A DNA stretch of 64,000 nucleotides from Ferribacterium limneticum (GTDB lineage: Bacteria; Pseudomonadota; Gammaproteobacteria; Burkholderiales; Rhodocyclaceae): assembly GCF_020510585.1 (NCBI RefSeq), contig NZ_CP075190.1, positions 3,904,001 through 3,968,000 on the forward strand. The letters are read 5' to 3'. A program made the position numbers and the translations under genes. Positions within the stretch are counted from its first letter, which is position 1; each line of letters begins with the position of its first letter. A model generated the notes under the pieces. That model was given only the letters and a program-made list of their open reading frames with translations. It made no database searches and was not told the origin of the DNA. This document shows, piece by piece, positions 55,940 through 64,000 of this stretch.

Positions 55940-57646
55940 ATGGACCACAACATCCCCCTGATCACCACACTGGCGGCCGGCTTCGGTATCGCCCTGATCC
56001 TCGGCTTTGCCGCCGAGCGCATGAAACTGCCCGCGCTGGTCGGCTACCTCGCCGCCGGCATCCTGATCGGCCCGGCCACACCGGGCTTCGTTGCCGACAT
56101 GCACATCGCCGCCCAGTTGTCCGAAATCGGCGTCATGCTGCTCATGTTCGGCGTTGGCTTGCATTTTTCGCTGGGCGACCTGATGGCCGTCAAGCGCATC
56201 GCCGTGCCTGGGGCCGTCGTCCAGATGGCCTGCGCCACCCTGCTCGGCATGGCCGTGGCCTGGGGTTGGGGCTGGGAGTGGGGGCACGGCCTGCTGTTCG
56301 GTCTTTCGCTGTCCTGCGCCAGTACCGTCGTGCTGCTCAAGGCGCTCGAAGCCAGAGGCGTTCTCGACAGCATGAACGGCCGGATCGCGGTCGGCTGGCT
56401 GGTCGTCGAAGACCTGGCCACGGTTCTCGTCCTCGTTCTCCTGCCGCCGCTGGCCGGCATTCTCGGCGGCGAGGCGCAGTCTGCCGGCGGCAATCCGGAA
56501 GTCTGGCTGGCGATTGCCAAGACGTTGCTTCAGGTCTGCGCCTTCATCGGCCTCATGATGCTCGTCGGCCGCAAGCTCATCCCGTGGCTGCTCTGGCACA
56601 TTGCCGCCACCGGCTCGCGTGAGCTGTTCACGCTGTCCGTCGTCGCCGCGGCCATCGGCATCGCCTACGGCGCAGCCGAGCTGTTCAGCGTGTCGTTCGC
56701 GCTGGGCGCTTTCTTCGCCGGCATGGTCATGCGCGAGTCGGAGTTCAGTCATCGGGCGGCCGAAGAATCCCTGCCCCTGCGCGACGCTTTCTCCGTGCTG
56801 TTCTTCGTTTCGGTCGGCATGCTTTTCCAGCCGTCGATTCTGGTCGACAAGCCTTGGCAGGTCTTGGGCGTCGTCGCCATCATCATGCTCGGCAAAACAT
56901 TGGCCGCAATGGCGCTGGTCCTTGCCCTGCGCTACCCGCTAAATACAGCCCTGACCGTCGCCGCCAGCCTCGCCCAGATCGGCGAGTTTTCCTTCATTCT
57001 GGCCGGGCTCGGCCAGTCCCTGGGCCTGATGACGAGCGAAGGGATGAGCCTGATCCTGGCCGGCGCATTGATCTCGATTGCCCTCAACCCGCTGATGTTC
57101 TCGGCCATCGAACCGCTGCGGAGATGGGCGCTAGGCAGGTCAGCAAAGGCTCGAGAGCTCGAGCAACGCGGCGATCCGTTTGCCGAACTGCCGATGAGTA
57201 CCGAGCGCAAGTTTCTCGAAAAGCAGGTCGTCCTGGTCGGTTACGGCCGGGTCGGGCGGCGGATTGCCGAGGCGCTGGATCGCCAGGGGATTCCTTACGT
57301 GGTCGCCGAGCAAAACCGGGAACTGGTCGAGAGCCTGCGCGACAAGGGTATCGCCGCCGTCTCCGGAGACGCCAGCGAGCCTTCGGTACTGATTCAGGCC
57401 CATATCTCCGACGCGGCCATGCTGGTCATCGCCAGCCCCGACCCGATCAACGTTCGCCAGATGGTCGACACAGCACGGACCCTCAACCCGGACATCGAAA
57501 TCGTCCTGCGCACCCACAGCGAGGCCGAGTCGGAGATGCTGCGCAAGGACAAGCTGGGCACCGTTTTTCATGGCGAAGAGGAATTGGCCAAAGGCATGAC
57601 TGGCCATGTGCTGGCGCGTTTTACCCGGCAGCTTGAGCCGGCTTGA
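55940..57646 (+). CDS. KefB/YbaL-like cation:proton antiporter with RCK domain
   Basis: 568 residues. About twelve membrane helices (LVGYLAAGILIGPATPG, LMFGVGLHFSLGDLM, SLAQIGEFSFILAGLGQSLG) form a CPA2 antiporter. The C-terminal part is a TrkA-N Rossmann domain (VVLVGYGRVGRRIAEALDRQ, IASPDPINVRQMVDTA). It probably exchanges K+ or Na+ for protons under nucleotide or glutathione control. Last core gene before the right-hand accessory region. Confidence 0.92.
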   Translation: MDHNIPLITTLAAGFGIALILGFAAERMKLPALVGYLAAGILIGPATPGFVADMHIAAQLSEIGVMLLMFGVGLHFSLGDLMAVKRIAVPGAVVQMACATLLGMAVAWGWGWEWGHGLLFGLSLSCASTVVLLKALEARGVLDSMNGRIAVGWLVVEDLATVLVLVLLPPLAGILGGEAQSAGGNPEVWLAIAKTLLQVCAFIGLMMLVGRKLIPWLLWHIAATGSRELFTLSVVAAAIGIAYGAAELFSVSFALGAFFAGMVMRESEFSHRAAEESLPLRDAFSVLFFVSVGMLFQPSILVDKPWQVLGVVAIIMLGKTLAAMALVLALRYPLNTALTVAASLAQIGEFSFILAGLGQSLGLMTSEGMSLILAGALISIALNPLMFSAIEPLRRWALGRSAKARELEQRGDPFAELPMSTERKFLEKQVVLVGYGRVGRRIAEALDRQGIPYVVAEQNRELVESLRDKGIAAVSGDASEPSVLIQAHISDAAMLVIASPDPINVRQMVDTARTLNPDIEIVLRTHSEAESEMLRKDKLGTVFHGEEELAKGMTGHVLARFTRQLEPA

Positions 57647-58068
57647 TTTGTCTCCATTACGCCGCTGTTCTGAGCAATTAGTGTCGAAAACTACCATCGT
57701 GGATTAAGGTGGGTTTCAAGACTACTGATCCTGAAGGCTAAATTGTTAATGTCGAAAACTCAACGCCTCGACCGGTAGCAAAACCCCATCGCCCCAACAA
57801 TTAAAGTCGAAAACCCGATTTGATCGCCGTAATTGCACACCGGTAAAAAAATCGCTGTTGTTCCGCCTCCGGTTATTCGACGGTGTGAATCGCCCGGCCC
57901 CATTAGATACTCCTGATCCTTAAACCTAAGGTCAAGCAGTCCCATTTGCAAGATCTGCCGTTGATCTTGCATTACCAGCCCCTTTGTATTTCAGATCTTG
58001 CACTTCAGCATCCGATTTAACGAGCAGCGCCTAAAAGGCAATTTCAACGCTGCAAAAGGAGAATCGGC
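57647..58068. other. Intergenic region with three TGTCGAAAAC-type repeats
   Basis: This 422-base AT-richer stretch has no convincing gene. Three direct copies of an 11-base motif occur: TGTCGAAAACT at 57682-57692, TGTCGAAAACT at 57750-57760 and AGTCGAAAACC at 57805-57815, each preceded by an ATTA-like tract. A CAAGATCTGCCGTTGATCTTGC inverted segment lies near 57950-57970. The pattern resembles a transposon end with multiple transposase sites. Confidence 0.6.
57682..57815 (+). repeat. Three-copy direct repeat, possible Tn7/Tni-type transposon end
   Basis: Copies start at 57682, 57750 and 57805 (distances 68 and 55). The outermost copy begins with TGTCG, which resembles the terminal bases of many TniA/TnsB-type elements. 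The other end and any target duplication are outside the window, so the assignment is tentative. Confidence 0.45.
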
Positions 58069-58680
58069 ATGTCTGAACCATATGAGTGCAATTGGGCTAA
58101 AACGCAGGCTTATTCCTTCATCAAAGCGATGCGCTTGGCATCCTTGGCGCACCACAACCAAGTACGCCTAGATGGAACCCCTGCGCTATGGCATCCAATC
58201 GATGTCGTACATCTGCTTCAGCTGCATGGCATTAGAAACGTGTCCATTCTCTGTGCGGGCTTATTGCACGACGCACTAGAAGACAACCCGAGTCGACGCG
58301 AAGAACTTCGTCACAACATACTGCATGAATTAGGCAAGCCGGTACATGACTGGGTGGTCATGCTTTCCGATTCACAAGAATTGGTGACGAGTGAAGCACG
58401 CAAAGCCGCGCAACTCCGAAAAATGCACTCCGCACCAGCGGAAGTCCGAATAATCAAGCTCGCAGACCGACTAGCTAATTTACTAAGCGGACCAGCGCCC
58501 GCCTGGAGCGCTGCCAAATGCACGGCCTATGTCCGCCATTCAAGGGATTTGCTGCAGGTGGCGCAGACGCCGCATGCCGAATTACAGCGATCAATTCATA
58601 GGGTGTTACGTGAGCACCCTTGGAAAGCGTTCGACGCAACCTGCAAGACGAACGATCCAGCAGCAGATCGCGAGGCCTGA
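58069..58680 (+). CDS. HD-domain hydrolase related to SpoT/MESH1 alarmone hydrolases
   Basis: 203 residues. RLASLAHHNQVRLDGTPALW followed by HPIDVV, then CAGLLHDALEDNPSR (HD dyad) and VRIIKLADRLANL match the (p)ppGpp hydrolase domain of RelA/SpoT; no synthetase or TGS/ACT domain is attached. It may degrade alarmones or related nucleotides. AAAGGAG precedes the start. It opens the right-hand accessory operon. The link to the downstream protease and PBP genes is by strand and position only (about 90 bases to the next gene). Confidence 0.8.
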   Translation: MSEPYECNWAKTQAYSFIKAMRLASLAHHNQVRLDGTPALWHPIDVVHLLQLHGIRNVSILCAGLLHDALEDNPSRREELRHNILHELGKPVHDWVVMLSDSQELVTSEARKAAQLRKMHSAPAEVRIIKLADRLANLLSGPAPAWSAAKCTAYVRHSRDLLQVAQTPHAELQRSIHRVLREHPWKAFDATCKTNDPAADREA

Positions 58681-58770
58681 TCGCCAAATTTTTTCCCGAC
58701 AGTCACAGGAATCCTGATCGGGTCGCACTGCGAGATAACGAACCAATCAAGCGATGACAAGGAGATCAAC

Positions 58771-59019
58771 ATGACACGAAAACCAAGCAAGAAAGCCCCG
58801 ATATCTGTCACCCCAGGAATTGATTGGCATGACGAAAAGCAACCCACTGCTCGCAACAAGAAGAAAAACAAGCCAACGCCAACACAGCGCTTGGCGACCA
58901 TGAGCGATTTGACTGCTTACCTCGCAAAAGCCGACGAGCCAGCGACGCTTGCCGACATTGAATTGCTGCAAACGGTGGCACGGGCGCAAGACATCGATAT
59001 CGCCTCCCTGGAGATCTGA
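58771..59019 (+). CDS. Small unknown, Lys-rich N-terminus
   Basis: 82 residues, unrecognised. The first 40 residues are basic and probably disordered (ARNKKKNKPTPTQRL). The rest is a predicted helix pair (MSDLTAYLAKADEPATLADI, LQTVARAQDIDI). An AAGGAGA site precedes the ATG. It ends two bases before the AAA/protease gene, so it may be a substrate adaptor or subunit of that protein. Confidence 0.65.
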   Translation: MTRKPSKKAPISVTPGIDWHDEKQPTARNKKKNKPTPTQRLATMSDLTAYLAKADEPATLADIELLQTVARAQDIDIASLEI

Positions 59020-59021
59020 AA

Positions 59022-61916
59022 ATGAGCCAGCAAATAACTGATCGCAACAAGACCCTGCCCAACCCCTTGGCCGACCCCGCATGGGCGCCTGTGGTGGACG
59101 TTATTCGCAAATGCGTGTTTCGGCGCGACCGCGAGGCTACCCACATCACACTGGAAGATTTCCGGGAATCGTTGCGTTACCTCGAGATTCGTTCCGAGGC
59201 AAAAAAATTCCTGACCAAGGAGTTGGGCGAACTTCCCCCAGCTGCCAATGAAGCGGAAATCCGGAGCCTGCTTAGCATTGACAATAGCGGACAACAACGA
59301 CTGCGCTTCGAGGATAACCCTGGTGCCTTGTTCAAGAAGGCACTCCAACGCTACGAATATTTCTTGTCTCTGGCCCCGCTTTCCAGCCAAGGCCAATTGC
59401 AACATGTATTCCGAACGCTGTTGGCCGCTGGGAAGAAAATCCCTGGTCAGGGATTGGCAGCACAGGATGCCGCGCAGCAGTTGGCCATTGCCTTAACGGA
59501 CAAAAATCGAGCGTTACCGGTATCGCTATTCCTTCATGGGCCGCACGGCTGCGGCTGCCGGGAAATGAGTTCAGCGATCGCGCAAGCCATGGCGGGACTT
59601 GGTTATGCCCCCCTTGAACTAGACCTTTCCCAATATCGAAATGAGGGAGAAGAAGCCAGCATTCGGGGATCAAAGCCCTATTGGTCGGGCTCCCGAGCGG
59701 GGGATGCGACGGGGTTCATTCACCAGCATCCGAAAGCAGTCGTCGTCGTCCACAATGCCGACCGTAGCCTGCCCAGGGTTCTCGAAGCCTTCATGCAGCC
59801 GCTCACGACGGGCAAGTGGGTTGACCAATTCGGACTTGAAGACTCCGACGAAGGCCCACCGCGAGGAAGCAGCAAGCGTTCCCCCACCACGGTCGATTGC
59901 AGGCAAGCCGTGTTCGTTTTCAATGCCAGCAGCGAAGGTAGCCAGTGGTACCAGAATCCTGACTACCAAAAATTTCTCGACGCGCATGGCCACGACTTGC
60001 TGCTCGAGGCCATGCGCGACGCGACACAGGAATTTCGGGGGGAGACCTTGCCTGTTTTCCATGGACCGCTCCTCGACACAATCGGGAAATCCTTCGTTCG
60101 CCTGCCCCCTGTTTCCTGGGTCGATTTACGTGCAGCAGCCAAGGACGGATTGCAGCAAGCCAGCCGCAAGATTGGCCGACGCTTTGGCTGTCAGCTCTCA
60201 GTAAAAAATGCGCGTGCAATCGCCGACCTTCACTTGTTGCGGACTGCGCCAACGCAAGGGGTTAGCGCCTGCAACGCGAAATCCTTTGAGGAAGGTTTAT
60301 TTGCCGACGTCGCAAGCTGGCGCATCAACAACGAAACCGATGCATCCGCCAAACTGGATATTTCCCCGGAGGCCATCGACCAGCTGGAAAAGATCCTCGA
60401 CGCGTTGGGAAACGATCCTGTAGCAACACTCAAACGCAAGACGCAAAGCGTTCTGTACGCCGTCTCGATTGAAGAAGATGAGGTCAACGGAGTACGTTTC
60501 ATCGTGCGTGATGTCAGGTTGCAAAAGACCCCTCGGTTGAAGGACTTTACCGGCGAAATCCACCTTGAAGCGAGCGTTCCCGATGTCCGGTTTGCCGATG
60601 TAGCCGGACACACCGAGGCCAAAGACTTCTTCCGCGAAATGATCGGCTATTTGCGTCGCCCAGCGCTGGTTTCCGCAATCGGTATCGATCTCCCGAAAGG
60701 TGCGCTTCTCTACGGCGAGCCAGGCACCGGGAAAACCAAGCTCGCCCAGGCGTTTGCCGGGGAAGCAGGCCTGCCCTTCATCGCGGTGACCGGAGCAGAC
60801 CTCCTTTACCCGCAACGGATTTCCGAGCTCTATCGAATCGCCCGGAGCGTTGCCCCGTGTGTCATTTTCATCGATGAAGTCGATGTCATCGGCAAGCGTG
60901 GCCAGAACGGCGCTGCACACGACACGGCGATAAACACCTTATTGACCAGCATCCAGGGGTTCGCTCAGGGACAGGAAATCTTCCATATTCTGGCCACCAA
61001 TCGCCCGCACTCGCTGGATGAGGCCGTGGTGCGCCCGGGCCGTATTGACCGCAAATTCTATTGCGGCGCACTGGATCGCGAGGCGCGAGCCGGCATGATG
61101 AAGCGCCTGACCAAGGTTGCGAAGCTTGCGCCGAAGGCAATCGATCGCCTGCTACCACTAACCTACGGCATGACCGGCGCGGACTTCGAGCAAATCGTGC
61201 GCGCCGCGGGACTGCGCCGCCTGCGTCTGGAGTCGGATCGCGCCTTGAGTGTTGAAGAAGTCATCGATGAGATCAACACGCAGAAGTTTGGCGAGAAGCG
61301 GCGCGGCCTCAAATTCGATGCCAACACCCGCCGCCGCATCGCCCTGCACGAAATCGGCCACGCCGTCCTGCTGTCTATCCGCCAGCCCGACTTGCCTCTC
61401 GAAGTAGTCACCATCACGCCGCGGCGTAATGCGGCTGGTTTTGTGTCGGTGAATGCCGAGAATTTTGAACTGGCTGAAGAAACGCCCAACGCGGTACGTA
61501 ACTTCCTCGCCTGCCGTCTGGCCGGGCGCGCCGCCGAAATGATCGCGTACGGCGATGAAGGCCGCTCCTCCGGCGCAACATCCGATCTCAGCGTTGCCAC
61601 CCGCGCAGCCTACCGCGCCGTCGCCTACAGCGGACTAGACGCGGAGATGCCCGTAGGATCGATTCTCGGCTTCAGCGAGTTCGGCGAAAACATCCCAGCC
61701 CCCCTCGTACATAAGGCCTGGGAAAGAACACAGATCTGGTTGCAGGAAGCCGAAAAGGAAGCCATCCAGGTGCTGCAGGAACACTGGCCATTGGTCTGTT
61801 TCCTCACCGACATGCTGCTTGAGAAGGAGCACATCAGCGGCGAAGAGTTTACCGAACTGGTTGCCGGCTTTCACGCCGAGCAAACACCCACGATCCAATC
61901 GGGAGAACAATCATGA
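59022..61916 (+). CDS. Fusion of an inactive ClpB-type AAA module with an FtsH-type AAA and M41 metalloprotease
   Basis: 964 residues, with no membrane helix. Residues about 160-440 align with the second AAA module of ClpA/ClpB (ELDLSQYRNEG, SLFLHGPHGCGCREM, HPKAVVVVHNADRS), but the Walker A lysine is cysteine and the Walker B DE is HN, so it cannot hydrolyse ATP normally. From about 525 an FtsH AAA follows with intact GEPGTGKTKLA, CVIFIDEVDVIG and RPGRIDRKF, then the M41 protease with HEIGHA near 775 and the third zinc ligand in SGATSDLSVAT near 855. A soluble ATP-dependent protease with a built-in ClpB-like pseudo-ring is very unusual. Confidence 0.85.
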   Translation: MSQQITDRNKTLPNPLADPAWAPVVDVIRKCVFRRDREATHITLEDFRESLRYLEIRSEAKKFLTKELGELPPAANEAEIRSLLSIDNSGQQRLRFEDNPGALFKKALQRYEYFLSLAPLSSQGQLQHVFRTLLAAGKKIPGQGLAAQDAAQQLAIALTDKNRALPVSLFLHGPHGCGCREMSSAIAQAMAGLGYAPLELDLSQYRNEGEEASIRGSKPYWSGSRAGDATGFIHQHPKAVVVVHNADRSLPRVLEAFMQPLTTGKWVDQFGLEDSDEGPPRGSSKRSPTTVDCRQAVFVFNASSEGSQWYQNPDYQKFLDAHGHDLLLEAMRDATQEFRGETLPVFHGPLLDTIGKSFVRLPPVSWVDLRAAAKDGLQQASRKIGRRFGCQLSVKNARAIADLHLLRTAPTQGVSACNAKSFEEGLFADVASWRINNETDASAKLDISPEAIDQLEKILDALGNDPVATLKRKTQSVLYAVSIEEDEVNGVRFIVRDVRLQKTPRLKDFTGEIHLEASVPDVRFADVAGHTEAKDFFREMIGYLRRPALVSAIGIDLPKGALLYGEPGTGKTKLAQAFAGEAGLPFIAVTGADLLYPQRISELYRIARSVAPCVIFIDEVDVIGKRGQNGAAHDTAINTLLTSIQGFAQGQEIFHILATNRPHSLDEAVVRPGRIDRKFYCGALDREARAGMMKRLTKVAKLAPKAIDRLLPLTYGMTGADFEQIVRAAGLRRLRLESDRALSVEEVIDEINTQKFGEKRRGLKFDANTRRRIALHEIGHAVLLSIRQPDLPLEVVTITPRRNAAGFVSVNAENFELAEETPNAVRNFLACRLAGRAAEMIAYGDEGRSSGATSDLSVATRAAYRAVAYSGLDAEMPVGSILGFSEFGENIPAPLVHKAWERTQIWLQEAEKEAIQVLQEHWPLVCFLTDMLLEKEHISGEEFTELVAGFHAEQTPTIQSGEQS

Positions 61917-62455
61917 GCATTAGAAAACCTTGGTTCCTTTGCGGCGCAGACTTCCCGGATATCTTTATCGACGATTTCGTCGAAAAGGCCGTAATCCCGC
62001 CGGTTTTTGTCAGCGATTTCGACACGAAAAAATTCAGTCGAATGGTATTGGGGGCCTTGTCGCTCAGTCTGGAAGAGAAAACCCGGATTTTTGACTCCCT
62101 CCCCACGCTGTCGCTTTTCCAATGCGATGAACTGGAAAAGGTCTTTACTGACGAAACCAGCTCATTCACCAATCTACCCGACGAGTTTCCAATCGTGCTG
62201 CGCCTTTCTGCTGCCAGCGTCATCGGCGCCTATGCATTGGCGCTGCATCGTGGTGCCGGCACCGCCGATGTAGCCGAGGAAACCGCCATGATTCAAGCCA
62301 TGGGGAGCGCAAAACGAAAGTCCAGCAAACGCCTGCAGGGATTTCTCAAAACCATGCCCAGACACCAACCCGTCGTGGATTACGTCTACGGCGAAACGCA
62401 GCTCCGCCATTCCGGTGCACCGGAAATTCCCGAGTTTCTACGCCAAGGGATTTGA
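61913..62455 (+). CDS. Unknown protein between the protease and the SEDS-PBP fusion
   Basis: 180 residues, unrecognised. Mixed helical sequence (FSRMVLGALSLSLEEKTRIF, LRLSAASVIGAYALALHRGA) with no signal peptide. The start overlaps the protease stop (ATGA) and the end is two bases before the next gene, so it is tightly coupled to both. It could be an adaptor or substrate-delivery factor; that is only inference. Confidence 0.75.
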   Translation: MSIRKPWFLCGADFPDIFIDDFVEKAVIPPVFVSDFDTKKFSRMVLGALSLSLEEKTRIFDSLPTLSLFQCDELEKVFTDETSSFTNLPDEFPIVLRLSAASVIGAYALALHRGAGTADVAEETAMIQAMGSAKRKSSKRLQGFLKTMPRHQPVVDYVYGETQLRHSGAPEIPEFLRQGI

Positions 62456-62457
62456 CC

Positions 62458-64000
62458 ATGACTACCTCAACCTTCAAATGGATGGCATCCTTGGCTATCG
62501 CCGCAGGCATCACCCTGACAAACCTGTGGATACTCAATCACTTGGTTGGTCACGGACGCCATGGCCTGTTGATCGCCCAAGCCTGGTCAGGCGTCGTAAT
62601 TATTCTGGGACTCTGCTACGCAGCGGGACAGTTCCCGAAGCTGCAGGACAACCGCCAGACAACAGCAACCGACCGCCAAACCTGGCTTAAGGCCGCCATC
62701 TGGACATTTGTCTGTTCCGGTTTTCCCTGGCTTACCCTCCCCGCCGGCGGTGCCCTCGGCCTTTTTGCGGCCGCCTGCTTTATTGTGCTGATCTGGCGCA
62801 CACCCGATGGTGACTCGACCGATAGATTCTGGCGTAGCGCCCTACTTGCCGGACTACTGGGTTTTACTGCGCTGCTTGCCTCGCTTCTCCAAGGTAGCCC
62901 GTATCGCCTGGCCCGCCTGATGGCTGATTTCAGCGGCCCACTCGACCTCCTGGGGCGTCATTACGACCATGGCTTGGTTTTGCGCACGTTGTTTGGCGTG
63001 CACCTGCTGGGCGAAGCCAGCAACACGCTACCGGAGCGGATCAATAACCTGATGCTGCTCCGTATTTCCCACTGGCAAGGCGCCCTACCCGCTGCACTGG
63101 TTGCCAGCGCCGTGCTCATGCTTTGGCAACAAATCCATGCCTGGCTAATACGCATCGCCCCTGGGATACATCTCTCGCCAGGTATGAAACGCTTGGGCCT
63201 GGCACTCGTTGCTCTCCACGGTATCTCAGCCCTAGGGAACGTACTCTGGAATTTTGGCCTGACGCGCCAATCCTTCGGGCTGGTGCTACCGCCCCTGACG
63301 ACAAATGCCGCCTGGTGGCTATTGTCGGCATGCCTGACCGGGATCATGTTCCTTGCCTACCGGCAAAACGCTCAGGCGCACGAAATGCAGCCGATCAGCA
63401 CCCATCGAGTCTGGCAAACGGCCGGCGCACTCACCGGTTTCGCTGCGCTTGTGAGCTTTGGTCTGCTGCTCGCCATCGATAGCGCCAAGGATGTTTACGC
63501 CGCCAACCGTGCGCCAGAGGCAAAGCAGATCGTTCGGCGCGGCATCACAGACCGCAACGGCACACCCATTGCCACCTCGACACCAGCGTTCGACCTGTGG
63601 CTCATCCCCAAACAATTCTGGGGAACCTCACCCGCCAACCCTGGGCCATCAACGGCGTCTGCGGAGCCCAACGATCAGCAACGACGTACCCAACTGCTCG
63701 GCGCAATGGCGGAGTGGCCACAGTTACGCACCATCGTTGAAGGCCGGATAAACGGCTATGGCAAATCTGACGAGCAGCAAAAAATCCTCGCCTGGGCCAT
63801 CAAGCCCGAGGTGGCAGAAAAAATTTCCGCTACCGGTTTAAGTGGTCTGAAACTGACCCAACGTCCAGCCAGACATTACCCGCAAGGCGGGCTTTTTGCC
63901 CATCCCTTGGGCTTTGTCTCACTCGCCGCCCCTACCCATGGGCAGGATGGGCTCGAGCTGGCAGAAAACCTGATGCTTCTTCATATGGTAACCAAAAGCG
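62458..64000 (+). CDS. SEDS-like polymerase fused to a class B PBP dimerisation domain (3' end beyond the window)
   Basis: The frame is open from ATG 62458 to the window end, 514 codons. About nine or ten hydrophobic segments come first. The later ones resemble FtsW/RodA (HGISALGNVLWNFGLTRQSF, LVLPPLTTNAAWWLLSACL). The loop expected to hold the catalytic aspartate reads LPERINNLML, with asparagine in its place. After a further membrane helix near residue 330 comes a class B PBP start: RRGITDRNGTPIATSTPAF, then RHYPQGGLFAHPLGF and GQDGLELAENLML. A transpeptidase domain is expected outside the window. One-polypeptide SEDS-PBP fusions are rare. Confidence 0.78.
   Translation, partial: MTTSTFKWMASLAIAAGITLTNLWILNHLVGHGRHGLLIAQAWSGVVIILGLCYAAGQFPKLQDNRQTTATDRQTWLKAAIWTFVCSGFPWLTLPAGGALGLFAAACFIVLIWRTPDGDSTDRFWRSALLAGLLGFTALLASLLQGSPYRLARLMADFSGPLDLLGRHYDHGLVLRTLFGVHLLGEASNTLPERINNLMLLRISHWQGALPAALVASAVLMLWQQIHAWLIRIAPGIHLSPGMKRLGLALVALHGISALGNVLWNFGLTRQSFGLVLPPLTTNAAWWLLSACLTGIMFLAYRQNAQAHEMQPISTHRVWQTAGALTGFAALVSFGLLLAIDSAKDVYAANRAPEAKQIVRRGITDRNGTPIATSTPAFDLWLIPKQFWGTSPANPGPSTASAEPNDQQRRTQLLGAMAEWPQLRTIVEGRINGYGKSDEQQKILAWAIKPEVAEKISATGLSGLKLTQRPARHYPQGGLFAHPLGFVSLAAPTHGQDGLELAENLMLLHMVTKS

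Overview
The window looks like a GC-rich betaproteobacterial chromosome, most likely Rhodocyclales (Dechloromonas/Azonexus-like). I infer this from gene order (ribBX-ribH-nusB-thiL-pgpA; glnA-DUF4124-ntrBC), protein style and the very large two-component and c-di-GMP content. No rRNA or marker gene is present to prove the taxonomy.

Layout. 1-6.9 kb is core: an EAL-protein tail, a membrane spermidine synthase, a YceI protein, the riboflavin/nusB/thiL/pgpA operon and a HicA-like gene. 6.9-23.9 kb is one nine-gene signalling operon, mostly with overlapping stops and starts: four histidine kinases (one hybrid, one with an N-terminal hemerythrin), a REC-PAS-GGDEF-EAL-REC protein, a REC-HD-GYP protein, a stand-alone REC, an MglA-like GTPase and a receiver fused to a PilB/GspE-type ATPase. 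23.9-32.2 kb is an 8.2-kb integrative element in the 3' end of tRNA-Arg(CCG). It has a 29-bp att duplication, paired integrase arm-type sites, a tyrosine integrase, a resolvase with its own res-like site, a ParB-like protein, a catalytically dead RNase HI homologue and a TIR / RipA-like / TIR cassette resembling Thoeris-type immunity. 32.3-57.6 kb is core again: HDOD, NlpC/P60, gabD, a DUF350-SPFH-DUF4178 membrane-stress cluster, coaX-birA, ntrBC, an RND pump, glnA with a sigma-54 promoter and two NtrC sites, a CDF transporter, rhodanese, nadA, an EEP phosphatase with cardiolipin synthase, gluQ and a KefB-like antiporter. From 57.7 kb to the end is a second accessory region. It starts with three TGTCGAAAAC-type repeats and carries an HD alarmone-hydrolase-like protein, a small unknown, a soluble fusion of an inactive ClpB-type AAA module with an FtsH-type AAA+M41 protease, another unknown, and a SEDS-like/class B PBP fusion cut by the window end.

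The strongest leads for something undescribed are: (i) the ClpB/FtsH fusion plus SEDS-PBP fusion operon; (ii) the MglA/REC-PilB/hemerythrin-kinase operon, which reads as an oxygen- and c-di-GMP-linked motility or polarity controller; (iii) the ThsB-like TIR + RipA-like + TIR cassette; and (iv) a dispersed element of about 36 bp (CGGTCAACCGG, about 9 nt, GGCC, A-rich) found in at least seven places in the core, several inside reading frames and one supplying a start codon, but with no clear copy in either accessory region.
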